Assembly (NCBI RefSeq): GCF_026262505.1
Contig: NC_067208.1
Span: 1,550,001-1,614,000 of the forward strand
Reading direction: 5' to 3'
From: Trichomonas vaginalis G3
Lineage: Eukaryota; Parabasalia; Trichomonadida; Trichomonadidae
DNA length: 64,000 bases
A program made the translations under genes and the position numbers. The notes beneath the pieces were generated by a model. The model saw nothing but the letters and a program-made list of their open reading frames with translations. It did not search any database and was not told the DNA's origin. Positions 48,398 to 59,274 of the stretch are shown here, one piece after another. Position 1 is the stretch's first letter, and every line of letters starts with the position of its first letter.

Positions 48398-48920
48398 AAG
48401 AACTTTTTCCTTTCTTCTTATTGCTTCTTCTTTATATTAAACTTATATTTTCCTTCATAAAGTCTCTTATTCAAATTTTTGGAAGGATTGTACTCATTGT
48501 CGATGGAAATAGTATGATTTGGAACTTTTTCCTTTCTTCTTATTGCTTCTTCTTTATATTAAACTTATATTTTCCTTCATAAAGTCTCTTATTCAAATTT
48601 TTGGAAGGATTGTACTCATTGTCGATGGAAATAGTATGATTTGGAACTTTTTCCTTTCTTCTTATTGCTTCTTCTTTATATTAAACTTATATTTTCCTTC
48701 ATAAAGTCTCTTATTCAAATTTTTGGAAGGATTGTACTCATTGTCGATGGAAATAGTATGATTTGGAACTTTTTCCTTTCTTCTTATTGCTTCTTCTTTA
48801 TATTAAACTTATATTTTCCTTCATAAAGTCTCTTATTCAAATTTTTGGAAGGATTGTACTCATTGTCGATGGAAATAGTATGATTTGGAACTTTTTCCTT
48901 TCTTCTTATTACTACTTCTT
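48398..48920. repeat. 122-bp tandem repeat, about 4.3 copies
   Basis: Units of exactly 122 bp (GAACTTTTTCCTTTCTTC ... GTCGATGGAAATAGTATGATT). A single diverged partial copy lies at 50341-50402. Confidence 0.92.
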
Positions 48921-50340
48921 TGTAAGTTAAAGGTAACTAAACTCCTTTCGCCGATCCGATTTGCCCCATATTTAAAATATAGCTTGCATATGTAGAAGAA
49001 AAGCTAATTTTGAAGTACGCCCGAAATCCACCAACAGGATTTCGAGCTTGTAAAAAGGTACTTTTAAATGTGATTTTTTTTATAAAAAATTAAATTTATT
49101 TTAAGATCAGACTAAAAACTAATTTTATGGAAAATCTATATCGACAAATTTATTACTTATTGGGTATATAGATTTTTTGATTATGGCGATTATGTCTGAT
49201 ATGCTTCCAATAAGCCAAAACAGTGTTTTGGGAGTGATTAAATACAAAAAAATCTGGCGATGCTTTACGTGGCAAATGGTCGAATGGTTATTACCCCTTA
49301 CTATTGGGTACCGGGGACGCTAGTTCGAAACTGATGCACTATATTTTTTTACAAAATGCGTTTATTAGGACAGGGTAAAGAAAGGTTGCCAATATAATAT
49401 ATTTAAATAAATACAACTAATTTCGATCAAAAGTTATATTCACCTTGTTAAAAAAACTGGGTGCTTACTGATTTAAACATATTGCCTTTGAACCCCACGA
49501 CATAACCAGTAGGCTAAACGTACAGTGATTTTTTTTATAAATTCTAGTATAAAATACTTCCCCCAGGGCATTTGTTTAATTATTTCACATTCTGATGACA
49601 TAATTTTTAATATCATAGATAATGAAAGCGAAAAATATATAAAAATCGACAAACATGTTATAATGAATTGAGAGCTTTACGTGTCAAAAAACACATTTCA
49701 TACTGATTTCTATAAAAGGTATCTTTATTATAGAAGTGTAAGCTATATCTGTTTGTTTTTTTATTATAACAAATTCAAAATTCTCTTATAAGGATTAGAT
49801 GAAATCTGTATTACTAAATCATTAGCTAAATGAAGGTTCAAATAGAAAGTAAATATCAATTTATATGATACTGAAACCAAATAGTTCTTTTAATAAAAGA
49901 TAACACGCTGAAAATTATTGATTATTTGCAAATCTCAAAAATCTATTGGTGAATTTGGCTCAACTTTTAAAATTATAACATCCATATCAAATCATAAAAG
50001 CAGACAAAAATTAAAGCCAAACCTATCGGCCAATTTTTTTTTGATATTTTGATTTTTGAGGTATACTTTTAAAAGTGGATTTAAAGCACTTATGAAAAAA
50101 CATTAACTTCTGTCGTTATGATTATTGATTTAGACAATAATGATTTTAATCTTTGATTATCAAAACACTAAAGTCATCTTTTTAACATTTGCTTGGTAGC
50201 ATTAAATCAAGTCTAAAGTACTATTTTATGTGGCACTCTTAGAATTTTTGTATTCATTGTACACGCTGAAATAGTACCATTAAAGTTATGGCGGACTTTC
50301 AAAAAATAGTTTGGTCACCTTTTGTAAGTTTGTATATTAT
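48921..50340. other. AT-rich intergenic DNA
   Basis: No gene or RNA gene recognised. Confidence 0.5.
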
Positions 50341-50420
50341 TCTTCATAAAGTCTCTTATTCAAATTTTTGGAAGGATTGCACTCAATGTCGAGTTGAATA
50401 GTATGATTTGGAGGCTTTAC
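50341..50420. repeat. Partial copy of the 122-bp unit
   Basis: CTTCATAAAGTCTCTTATTC through AATAGTATGATTTGGA matches the array at 48.4-48.9 kb, then continues GGCTTTACATGG, a module like those near the hairpin arrays. Confidence 0.75.
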
Positions 50421-50469
50421 ATGGAAAAATGAGTTTAATACTCATCTCAAAATTATTCTTAAGATTGAG

Positions 50470-50590
50470 TCTGTAAAAACTAGAGTTTAGATTGTGTTTG
50501 TAAAACCTAGAATATGGATTGGGTTTGTAAAAACTAGAATATGAATTGAGTCTGTAAAAACTAGAGTTTAGATTGGGTTTGTAAAAACAA
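50470..50590. repeat. 27-bp minisatellite, about 4.4 copies
   Basis: Variants of TCTGTAAAAACTAGAGTTTA-GATTGGG. The minus strand can be read as an Asn/Tyr/Ser-rich repeat (SFYKPNLN), but I do not regard it as a gene. Confidence 0.8.
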
Positions 50591-51531
50591 GAGATTGAGT
50601 TTGTAAACTCTTTTGTATCACCAACACATCTAAAGTACTCACAAAATCTAGATTGAGAGGCGGTCAATGACTTTTGAGGGGAAATTAACGCATGGAATTT
50701 AATATTATTTAGGTTGATATTCTTGCTTATTATTTCAGAAAAAAATCTTAAAAATTTCAATTTGAAAATTGAAAGCAATTCAAAAAAATTGCTAACATGT
50801 AAATTTTAATATCCTATGCATAATTTCATATTTTGAACATTTTTTATTTTTGTTTAAAACTTAAAATTTTGCGAATTTAATATAATTTATAAAATATAAT
50901 ACGTATATATATTTAAATACACTAAATTTAATTGTTAATTGACGTTTTTGGGAATGAATTTTATCAAAACATGCCTGAATCCGAAAATTTGAAAGAACGA
51001 ATTACACAATCATATATGTAGAATTCAAAATACAAACTTAAAAATTGTATACGTTTAAAATTATTCAGATTGTGTTTGATTTCCACTCATTCTGTTTCTT
51101 TTGAACTCTAACACTAACATTTCATGATGATTACATGATCCATTTATACATGGTTGAATTGTTCCAGATTCTACCAGAAAATCAATCCAAATTTCTCAAT
51201 GCATTCATGTTGATTGGACAAAGTTTAAAATTTATCAGCCTGTTTCCAGAGCAACTCATATATTCCCTAATGAAATGTAATTTTTGCTACATTTATTTCA
51301 ATCAAATTTCAAAAAATTGACTGCAGAGCTTGAAAAGGTGATGAATCATGTTGTTATTAGATGTACATATTAGATTTACTATTTCCAAAAAAATGCTCAA
51401 ATTTGAATAGTTTTTAGAAAATTTGGAATTACACTCCTTACATTATATATAATTAAATGTTTAAATTTTATTTATTTTTCCCTTTTAATTTTATAACGTG
51501 CTCTATCAAAACTAACCTCTCAATTGAAGGC
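50591..51531. other. AT-rich DNA, no gene
   Basis: A 61-codon plus-strand frame at 51135 has no supporting context and was not called. Confidence 0.45.
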
Positions 51532-51614
51532 CACAAAATCTAAGTAGTGAGGGTACACAAATTTTGTATGGAGTACGGTTCAATTTTTGAGAGCCTCACT
51601 ACTTAGATTTTGTG
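51532..51614. repeat. Isolated long hairpin
   Basis: The 21-bp perfect arms CACAAAATCTAAGTAGTGAG(G) enclose a 41-nt loop and are flanked by CTCTCAATT / AATTTTTGAGAG as a second pairing. It may be a miniature inverted-repeat element. Confidence 0.75.
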
Positions 51615-52683
51615 ACTACCTTATTAATCAGGGAAAAGAACAAACTAATTCGAAGACTGTCAAACTTTCACAATTGGCCCATTAAAATGTAATATCACAT
51701 TTGCTTTTATAATGATTTTTATATTTTTAATTTATGAATTAAATTAGTAAAAAATGACGGCCAAATTCCATCTCTCACAACAGTGTATAGATTTATATGC
51801 CTACGAGCTCAGATATAAGGAGATATTCGATAGAAAATTTTAAAAGTTCAATAAAATGGAATTTAAATGATGGTATATTCTATAATATATATGTAATGAA
51901 TGATGTTAATATTTGATTTGGATCAATTGCCGAGAAAAAGAGCAATTGAAATTCAGATCTTATTGTATTGAACAAGATTCATGAATTCAATATTTCTACT
52001 TCTAAAGATTGATAAATATGAAAAGCGAAACCATTTTTTCAGATCAAATTGGTTTGAATTGCGAAAAAATGTGGATTAAAAGGTAAGCAGCTTGCAATTC
52101 AGAAACAATCGGAAATATGTGATGCGGAATTATGGAAAGAATTTGAAGCTCCTTCAAGAAAATTTTCTTGAAACGGTATGTTTTTGAAAGATGTAAGGTC
52201 AAAAGCATTCAATAATATTTTGTTGCTTGGTCTGTATTGATATGAAAATTATTAAAATTGCCTCGTTTTAATTAACGATTCAATTACAAGTCAAAAAATT
52301 GAATGATACTAGTTTAAATTGAAGAAGAAGAAAAAAAATATATTTAAACTTTAACTCTAACTGTGGCTGGTTTTAAATATGCATTTCAATTGCAATCTGT
52401 CTTAGACGAGTCCAAAAACTAGTAATTCATAAGCAGCATATATTATCTCTATTAAAATTAAAGTCATTTAAGCAAAAAGTTAACGTTCAAAAAAATGTAA
52501 TTTGAAAAAGTTGATAAATCAAGCTCGGATTCCTTACATATTTATTTTAGCTCAAAATATGACTAAAAATCGCCAAAGAAAATGATTTTTCAGCGGTTTC
52601 TCTTTGGCTAAAATTGGTTAGTATTTCGTAAAAAAAGGTATTTATGAAAAACTTTCAATCAGTTTAAATGTTTATGATATGAA
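51615..52683. other. AT-rich intergenic DNA
   Basis: No gene recognised. Immediately downstream of the Rac gene (52.54-52.62 kb) a weak hairpin with CCAAAGAAA/TTTCTCTTTGG arms is visible. Confidence 0.45.
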
Positions 52684-53253
52684 TCAAATAAGGTGGCAAC
52701 ATCCGCCGTTGTCTTTTTCAATGATATGATTAATAGCTTTATCGAAGGCTTCTCTTACACCTTCGTTCTTCAAAGCTGAACACTCACAATAAGCTATAGC
52801 ACCAATTTCTTTGGCCTTCTGTTGAGCCTGCTCAAGGGTAATCGGTGCTTTACCGTCGGCCTCAAGATTTTTGAGTGTCTGTTCATCATTTCTGAGATCT
52901 GCCTTTGTACCAATGAGAAGGATTTCTGGATTTTTAACATAACGTTTAATCTCTGGGATCCAAACCGTTGTAAGATTGTCAAATGTTGTTGGTGTTGTAA
53001 CTGAAAAACAAAGTAAGAAGACAGATGTGTTTTGATATGAAAGTGTACGAATATTTTCTAATTCTTCTTGTCCGGCTGTATCCCAAAGCTGAACCGGATA
53101 CAAAGTATCATCGATCTTAACTTTGGCTGTATAATTGTCGAATACAGTTGGAACGTACTCGGATGGGAATTCGTTCCTGGCATAGACAACTAAGAGGCAG
53201 GTCTTGCCAACAGCGCCATCGCCTACGACGACGAGTTTAATGTTGTTCGACAT
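52684..53253 (-). CDS. Rho/Rac-family small GTPase
   Basis: A 189-aa GTP-binding switch that controls actin and membrane dynamics. G1 GDGAVGKT at 11-18, switch-I FPSEYVPTVFDNY at about 29-41, G3 DTAGQE at 58-63, G4 TKAD at 116-119, G5 CSAL near 158-161. The Rho-type insert (LEADGKAPITLEQAQQKA) lies at about 131-148. The C-terminus CHLI is a CAAX box whose final Ile/Leu favours geranylgeranylation, preceded by another Cys. Length and order fit the family exactly, so the gene is intact. Confidence 0.97.
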   Translation of the reverse strand: MSNNIKLVVVGDGAVGKTCLLVVYARNEFPSEYVPTVFDNYTAKVKIDDTLYPVQLWDTAGQEELENIRTLSYQNTSVFLLCFSVTTPTTFDNLTTVWIPEIKRYVKNPEILLIGTKADLRNDEQTLKNLEADGKAPITLEQAQQKAKEIGAIAYCECSALKNEGVREAFDKAINHIIEKDNGGCCHLI

Positions 53254-53954
53254 TTCTGTTTATTTTAACAATCACTTTTTGAAATGGTCTGTCAGCTCCT
53301 TTGAGACTAGTGATTTCTTGGTTTGTCCTTTTTGCTATATTTAATATTTAGTACTGATATTAGGATTATATATCTCATTAGAAATCAAAAAAATTATGTG
53401 ATGGAGCATTGGTTTTTGAGAAATGAGAAGCTCATTCGGATTTTTATAAATATTAATATAGTGTTACGAAATGGGCCTTTTAAGTTTACATAATTGAAAA
53501 AGCAAATTTGTGAAGATTCGCAGTGCTCTCAGAAATATAACTGTTTTGGTTGAATTATTGTGTATAAATTACAGCTTTTTAAATCATCGATAAGAAATCG
53601 ATATATAATAGTTTGTTAGGCATTATTTTATTAAGATTTTGAGGATTTATAAAATTGAATTATACATTAGAATTCTGCATTTATACTACAATCCTTTAAG
53701 TTGCAAAATATTTTGGATTTTTTATCTCAAATTTTGAAATCGTTGGATGAAAGTTTACTCTGATGTTATCTCTCTTTTAACTTTAACAACAATTATGAAT
53801 TGGATATTAGCGTATTTATTTACATTGAACATAGGATTTATAATCAATAATTTCTCCTTTTTTTAAAATTCTTCAAACTGTAGTAAAACAGATGTGCTGA
53901 GTCATTAGCATGATTAGTCCGATTGTTCTTTCAGCTGATTTGCGCTTTTTAACA
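53254..53954. other. AT-rich intergenic DNA
   Basis: Upstream region of the Rac gene and left flank of the MULE; no gene seen. Confidence 0.5.
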
Positions 53955-54167
53955 GAGTAGGTGACAAAAGTGCATACTCTTAAATTAACCTTAAATGTTG
54001 ATTTTTCGATATTTTCGGTATTAACCTTATTGTAAATTTTTCCGGTGATAAATTTATCACACTGAGGTTATTTTTCCGGTGAGATTTTTAACCTTGATTT
54101 AATGAAATTAATATATATAAATTTTATTATTTTTAATTTCGAATGAGTATAATAAAATATTTTTTAT
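53955..54167. repeat. MULE left terminal repeat
   Basis: About 213 bp repeated inverted at 37637-37850. The outer edge reads GAGTAGGTGACAAAAGTGCA and the inner edge lies 61 bp before the transposase ATG. Confidence 0.85.
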
Positions 54168-54228
54168 GTGTTTTTGTTTTTGATGTGATTTGAATTTTGT
54201 TAACTCTTTTCAAAATCACTTCATTTTT

Positions 54229-55221
54229 ATGATTTCGGTGGACTTAGAGGAGCTTATTGCTTTTGGTATTAAACAGGAAGTCAAGGGCGGTGTCCCATAC
54301 AGAAGAAGAACGGGATCTCCAAAGCAATATGTCACTTATTCATGTTCGTATCCCCTATGCAAGGCAAAATTTAGGGTTGAAGAACAAAATGGAGTGTTTA
54401 CTATAAGCAAAGTTAATGAAGAACATTGCCATCATATAGGAGTTGAAATGGGTTCACATTACGCGAGTAAATTTTATCAAAAATGGATCGAACTTTATAT
54501 TAAAAACGGTGGAAAGCAATTTCTTGCTCAAAAAGCATTTTTTGATAAGTTCGGAATTGATACGAATAACAAAGAAACGATGAAACTTTTCGCGCAGTCT
54601 ACTGATGCTTTAAAGCACAAATTTTATCGCCTTGATGAGATTATTGCACAAAGATTATCAAACGATCCTTACACTTCTTTAGAAGCATTTTTGAATAATT
54701 TACAGGAAGAGTGCCCAGATGATCTCGTTCAATTTGATTACAATAGAGATTTTTCCGAGTTTACAATCATATATGCACCTTTTGCTGCAAAAGAATTGGT
54801 GAATAGCATTGATAACCCTCTCCACGTCGATTCCACTCATTCTTTAATTAAAGGAAAGATCCAATTGTTTGCAGTAACAATGAAAACAAGTCAAAACACA
54901 ATTTTCCCCTTTTGCTATTTTTTAGTGAACCCTCAGACATCTGAAAAAATTCAAGAATGTTTGGTGAAATTCTGTGAGTTTGCGCACCTGGATCCACAGC
55001 ATTGGAGCGCTGACTGTGCGCTAAACATTGCTCGCGCAATTGAGGACGGATTTCCTCTTGCGCAGCTCAGTTGGTGCGCTGTGCATGTTTTACGCGCATG
55101 TGCAAAAGTTGGAAGCTATTTTGACAATCCACAGAATTTTGAGAACTTCTATTTAGCTGTCATAAGACGAAATGGTGGAAGTGAGGTGAAGTCAAAAAGT
55201 GACATATATTTGGCCGGCTAA
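54229..55221 (+). pseudogene. MULE transposase, truncated after the second catalytic Asp
   Basis: Start ATG at 54229, preceded by TCACTTCATTTTT, an initiator-like sequence. The N-terminal zinc-type motif YSCSYPLCKAKF ... EEHCHHIG is of FAR1/WRKY-GCM type. Two catalytic Asp are visible: D201 (HVDSTHSL) and D262 (WSADCALNI), followed by WCAVHVLRA. At about 55186 the sequence switches to GTGAGGTGAAGTCAAAAAGT, the end module of another repeat family, and the frame stops 36 nt later. The third catalytic residue (Glu) is therefore missing. Confidence 0.85.
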
Positions 55222-55909
55222 ATTCCCCTTTAGTTTACATGTCAAAATTACAATAAATTAATTATTTTGCTTAGCAATTAGCTATGTATTAAAACTAAAA
55301 TTATTACTATTCAATTCTTTACATTCAAATATTAAACAATTCAAATTTAATAACAAAGATATTACAATAAATAAAAAAAATGATTAAAAATGTCCCTGAA
55401 AATTTTCTGAAAGCTATCTCGTGTTTAGGTCTCAATTTTTTTTAGAAATAGAAAAAGATTGGATTTAACTTTCAAACATTATATATAGTTTTGTATATGG
55501 AAGCCTTTAAATACAAGTTAATGATATGGAGTTGTATTGCGAGGAAGAGGGAATCAAAGAAATTGACGAAGTTCCAGAATTTTATTCAACAATTCTTAAT
55601 CAATTAACAAAAACTATACTGAAACTTATCTTACCATCCAAATCAAATCACATTACATACGGAATAAACATTTAATCTTTTACCATTAAAATTATATTTA
55701 TACGTTATTTAATTTTTTTACGTCTAAGTTGAATAGGATAATAGCCGAAGATATAAAGTAACTATAGTTTACAAGCTAAGGAACAAATCAGCATTGAAAC
55801 TAAAAAATGCTGAAATATTATAATAAATTGAAGAAATACTGTGATAGAATACCTAGTTATACTAGATACTATTATAATATGAATTCATTTGTATTGAATA
55901 TAGTTAGTA
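55222..55909. other. MULE remnant / AT-rich DNA
   Basis: No complete gene. A 49-codon frame at 55526-55675 (MELYCEEEGIKEIDEVPEF...) has protein-like composition and could be the tail of the broken MULE gene or a stray fragment; I do not call it as a gene. The right MULE terminal repeat was not found here. Confidence 0.45.
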
Positions 55910-56145
55910 TCCCTAAGTTGGGTACTGTGGCACTGCGCGCCTCCGTACACCACTTAGCGGTTTTGACACTTTACGAAACTGGTAACGTATATTTTACAAC
56001 ACAACCATAACACCAACTTAACCTTAAATATTTACAAAACCATCTGACACATAAATGACTTCACTAACGACTTCACTACCGTCCTCACTAAATAAAAATA
56101 ACCTTATTTTTATTTTTTTTAATTTTTTTATTTCATTACAAAGAC

Positions 56146-56580
56146 ATGTCCGACTACATTTACTATGACTCTTTCCCAGAACGTTTCCGTGAACTATTCA
56201 AAACTCAAGTAAAATTGAGAAACATGCATTTTAACAAAGACAGACCCATTGACGATGAAAGAAACCCTGAATATATTACAATCCCTTATGACGCAAAGTT
56301 CATTGCATACATTCCTTATGGTCGCAGAGGAACGAAAACTATTTCAACAAAGAACAAAAATTATTTCTGGAGCGATGAAGAAAATTGCCTTATCTACATA
56401 AATGCATACTTAAATAAAGCTACATATTGTACAAAAGAAGGTTGGACTGGATTTGAGCTCTACATATACGACGACGATGGAAACAGACGTTGTGTATACC
56501 CATACGATAATATGTACCATTGTTTTCATCAAGCATTAAACGAATACATAGTCAGTAAGGGTCTCATTCCTGCTGAGTAG
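56146..56580 (+). CDS. Hypothetical protein under the long T-rich promoter (144 aa)
   Basis: An aromatic, charged, folded-looking protein (YYDSFPERFRELFKTQ ... YIYDDDGNRRCVYPYDN). No family recognised. Its upstream TTATTTTTATTTTTTTTAAT tract then ATTTCATTACAAAGACATG is of the same type as the promoters at 13806 and 15092 in element 1, and an iteron-like cluster lies 130 bp downstream. It probably belongs to the same regulatory class as the KilA-N gene. Confidence 0.6.
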   Translation: MSDYIYYDSFPERFRELFKTQVKLRNMHFNKDRPIDDERNPEYITIPYDAKFIAYIPYGRRGTKTISTKNKNYFWSDEENCLIYINAYLNKATYCTKEGWTGFELYIYDDDGNRRCVYPYDNMYHCFHQALNEYIVSKGLIPAE

Positions 56581-56709
56581 AAATGTTATATTTTTGTTCT
56601 GTCATTTACATCCAAATAAAAATTTTCAGTAAAAATAAAAAATAAACTTAAAATTAATGATATCACCACCCTCACACGTATGAAAACATAGCACAAAAAT
56701 AATGTTTAT

Positions 56710-56756
56710 GTTAGAATGTTAGATCTAACACGTTTTCTAACCTCATTTCTAACCTG
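56710..56756. promoter_or_regulatory. Iteron-like cluster of element 2 (different half-site)
   Basis: GTTAGAATGTTAGATCTAAC then ACGTTTTCTAACC and TCATTTCTAACCTG: two direct GTTAG sites followed by three inverted CTAAC sites, ending TTGAATTC. Its layout copies the AGGTGA/TCACCT cluster of element 1, but with a different half-site. It lies between two convergent gene ends, so it is not a conventional promoter here. Confidence 0.65.
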
Positions 56757-56762
56757 TTGAAT

Positions 56763-57290
56763 TCATTGCTTTATAACTCTCTTCCTTGGTTTCTTTTTAG
56801 TTGCTTTCTTCACGTCTGTCTCCAACTTGACTGTCTTTCTTCTTCGTCCGTAATGATACCAGTTACTTCCACCAGTCAATGGGTCAAATGGTCTTTCGTA
56901 AGGATTTCCATACATTCCATAGGGACCATACGGAAGAACTACTGGTGGAGAAGAAACATTTTCTTTAGTTCCATCGAATCTATTTAAATGCATTGTTTCA
57001 CCTTTCATCTGGTCATTAAAGTCTTTTGCGTGTTTTGCAAACTCATCGTCCTTTCCTAAAGCATTTTCTGACTCAGTCGCAACCAAATTGGATGCTTTAT
57101 TTATGAGCCCTATTTTATTTAATCTTAACTTCTTTGCAACCCAGCCTCCAATCTTCCCTTTATTTGCATCTAATGTCTTCGAAACCCTTCCTCCACTCAT
57201 TTTATTTACTGCGTCATAAGCCCCAAGTGCTTTTGCTCCAAATGCTAATGCTTTTGTTCCCATTGCGCCTAAAGCTGTCCAAGCTACCAT
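56763..57290 (-). CDS. Small Ala/Gly-rich protein with very basic tail (175 aa)
   Basis: An N-terminal Ala/Gly/Leu helix (ALGAMGTKALAFGAKALGAY), a basic middle, a Tyr/Pro/Gly segment (LPYGPYGMYGNPYERPFDP) and a Lys/Arg tail (KKATKKKPRKRVIKQ). It may be an internal DNA- or membrane-interacting virion protein, comparable in style to the 2533 and 6414 proteins. Its ATG follows directly on the stop of the upstream gene (TAAATG). Confidence 0.6.
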   Translation of the reverse strand: MVAWTALGAMGTKALAFGAKALGAYDAVNKMSGGRVSKTLDANKGKIGGWVAKKLRLNKIGLINKASNLVATESENALGKDDEFAKHAKDFNDQMKGETMHLNRFDGTKENVSSPPVVLPYGPYGMYGNPYERPFDPLTGGSNWYHYGRRRKTVKLETDVKKATKKKPRKRVIKQ

Positions 57291-57488
57291 TTACACCATA
57301 TTAAAATCATCTCTCTTCAATATTATCTCATAAAAGTTCTCGTTACTGGAGAAAGTCAATGAAACATAAACATTCTCATTCATAAACTTCTTTCTTATCT
57401 CATCTATACGCTTCAAAATGTCTGAACAATTGCTAACATCTTCTACAACAGTTATTTCATCATGAATGACCTTCAAGAACAAGCTCAT
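57291..57488 (-). CDS. Small protein (65 aa) in a TAAATG chain
   Basis: An acidic alpha/beta-looking protein (EITVVEDVSNCSDILKRIDEI). Its ATG abuts the stop of the 57489 gene and its stop abuts the ATG of the next gene. The TTTTA box for each downstream gene lies inside the last codons of the upstream one. No family recognised. Confidence 0.6.
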   Translation of the reverse strand: MSLFLKVIHDEITVVEDVSNCSDILKRIDEIRKKFMNENVYVSLTFSSNENFYEIILKRDDFNMV

Positions 57489-58370
57489 TTAATATGCTAT
57501 TAAAATCATCTCAATAATGAGTCCATCCTTTCCATCTTTAGGTAGCACAACATCTTTCATTGAAGAAGGTTCGACAAGTCTTATGTTAAACTTACTGACA
57601 AAGTTTGTTATACTATAATGCTTCGGTGGCGAATACATGTAGTTTGAAAGACATAATATAGATTCTTCAGCAAATTCACTTATACTGGATTTTATAACAA
57701 TGTTCTCACGAGACCAAATACCACCAATTGACAATCTTGTAAGCAATCCTGCTGAACCTTCTACTGTAAACGTCGATTGTAACATTCCACGAAGGTCATC
57801 TATTGACATCGTTGAGTCACTGTATTTAAATATTTTCTTAAAACAATCGTCATTATCTAACCATGCAATAGCTTTGAAGTTTTCATTCGAATATACATCT
57901 GCTTCATTAAATGTAAAACCTGACTTCTTTGCAGAGACGACTTTAAAATCTATTGAGTTTGTTTCAAAATTATATGCTATGGTAACTTCTGAAGGTAATG
58001 GATGCCCTTCCGCAGTCAGTTGTTCTCTCACTACAGTTTGAAGCTTTGTATTAAAAACTTTCATGTCATCTCCTGTATCTAAGTTCACATACACAGCAAC
58101 AGGAAAACTATCTTGCTTCTTTGTCTCATCATTATATCTCAAAACATTAAAGTTCTTCAATAATATTGTTCTTCCTGCTGGAATACTTCGAACCTGTCTG
58201 ATTTCAATAGCTTTCTCACCTCCTACATACTCTACCCAGTGCCTTGGATATTCATAAGTATACTGACTTTCTTGAATTTTGGTTGGTTTCATCATAACAT
58301 GTTCATAGTATATCTTTATACTCTTGTCAGTTAGACTCGGTGCTATGTTCTGAATATTTCTGACTTGCAT
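57489..58370 (-). CDS. Probable structural protein, homologue of 2780-3628
   Basis: A 293-aa protein. Shared features are the YEYPRHWVEYVGG region near 50, FKAIAWLDNDDCFKKIFKY in the middle (compare YNNLAWYRFLRMLNQ) and the ESILCLSNYMYSPPKH block near the C-terminus. Start placed at the ATG at 58370; the upstream frame would run into the divergent ATPase gene. The two start codons are 16 nt apart. A capsid or penton role is inferred from conservation and position. Confidence 0.6.
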   Translation of the reverse strand: MQVRNIQNIAPSLTDKSIKIYYEHVMMKPTKIQESQYTYEYPRHWVEYVGGEKAIEIRQVRSIPAGRTILLKNFNVLRYNDETKKQDSFPVAVYVNLDTGDDMKVFNTKLQTVVREQLTAEGHPLPSEVTIAYNFETNSIDFKVVSAKKSGFTFNEADVYSNENFKAIAWLDNDDCFKKIFKYSDSTMSIDDLRGMLQSTFTVEGSAGLLTRLSIGGIWSRENIVIKSSISEFAEESILCLSNYMYSPPKHYSITNFVSKFNIRLVEPSSMKDVVLPKDGKDGLIIEMILIAY

Positions 58371-58386
58371 TTTTAATGGAGATAAA
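58371..58386. promoter_or_regulatory. 16-nt symmetrical divergent promoter
   Basis: TTTTAATGGAGATAAA between CAT and ATG gives TAAAAATG on one strand and TAAAATG on the other. It is the tightest pair in the window. Confidence 0.7.
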
Positions 58387-59274
58387 ATGAAGCATTTAAT
58401 ACATGACGTAGATGAAGACATGAATGAAACTACAGACAAACTTAACTCTTCTCTTATTCTTCCTTTCAGCAAAGATTATGAATTCTGTTCAAATGGTGTG
58501 TATTTCTATTGTGGAAAGATGGGTTCAGGTAAGACATTTAATTTAATTCGTCATATACTCATAACAGAGCGTTTAGGAAACGACTCTTACTATGACCAAA
58601 TCATTATATCAGCAACTTCAGACTCTATGGATTCAACAGCGAAAACATTTATGTCAAAAGTTCAAGCCTCTGTCGTTAAAGTTCCAGACAGTGAACTCAT
58701 TGAATTTCTTCAACGTTACATTCGACGTAAGAGGAAATATTATGCCATCGTTGAATTTATACAGTCAGGAATGCAAAAGACTTCTGAGGAGATGGAAAGA
58801 ATTATTGACAAACACCACTTACGTCAATACTCAGGAGTTTACGATATGAAACGACTTACAAACTACATTCTGTCAAAACTTTCAAAATACCCCTTCAAAA
58901 AATATCCATCAAACACTTTATTAGTTTGCGACGACTTCGCCGGAAAAGGTTTAGTTTCAAAGCCTGACTCACCATTAGCTAACATCATTACTAAAGTCAG
59001 ACATTACCACTTAACTGTAGCAATACTTATGCAAACATGGAGGTTTTTAGCTTTAAACATAAAACGTCTCATAACTGACTTCGTTATCTTTCAAGGTTTC
59101 TCACGTTATGATATTGAACTCATTTGGAAACAGTCAGGTATAACATTACCTTTTGAAGAAATTTGGGAAGCATATAAGTCTCTCATCTCTCCTCGTTCAT
59201 ACCTTGAGATTCATATCATGACTAATACCATTAAAGTCAAAAATATTCCATGGGAACGACCAACATTGTTTTAA
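58387..59274 (+). CDS. FtsK/HerA-type packaging ATPase
   Basis: A 295-aa homologue of the 15988 protein. Walker A GKMGSGKT at 43-50, Walker B TLLVCDD at 177-183, the VAILMQTWRFLALNIKR segment and TDFVIFQGFSRYDIELIW near the C-terminus. The reading frame is intact. Converges with the 59271 gene with a 4-nt overlap of stops. Confidence 0.9.
   Translation: MKHLIHDVDEDMNETTDKLNSSLILPFSKDYEFCSNGVYFYCGKMGSGKTFNLIRHILITERLGNDSYYDQIIISATSDSMDSTAKTFMSKVQASVVKVPDSELIEFLQRYIRRKRKYYAIVEFIQSGMQKTSEEMERIIDKHHLRQYSGVYDMKRLTNYILSKLSKYPFKKYPSNTLLVCDDFAGKGLVSKPDSPLANIITKVRHYHLTVAILMQTWRFLALNIKRLITDFVIFQGFSRYDIELIWKQSGITLPFEEIWEAYKSLISPRSYLEIHIMTNTIKVKNIPWERPTLF

Noticed and set aside
48519-48826. Two identical 61-codon frames
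   Set aside because: Products of the 122-bp tandem repeat.
50383-50778. 131-codon minus-strand frame with SFYKPN repeats
   Set aside because: It reads through a 27-bp minisatellite and a satellite fragment, with no gene context.
37637-54167. The two MULE repeats as ends of a single 16-kb transposon
   Set aside because: Their outer edges face each other; each repeat belongs to an element lying outside the interval.
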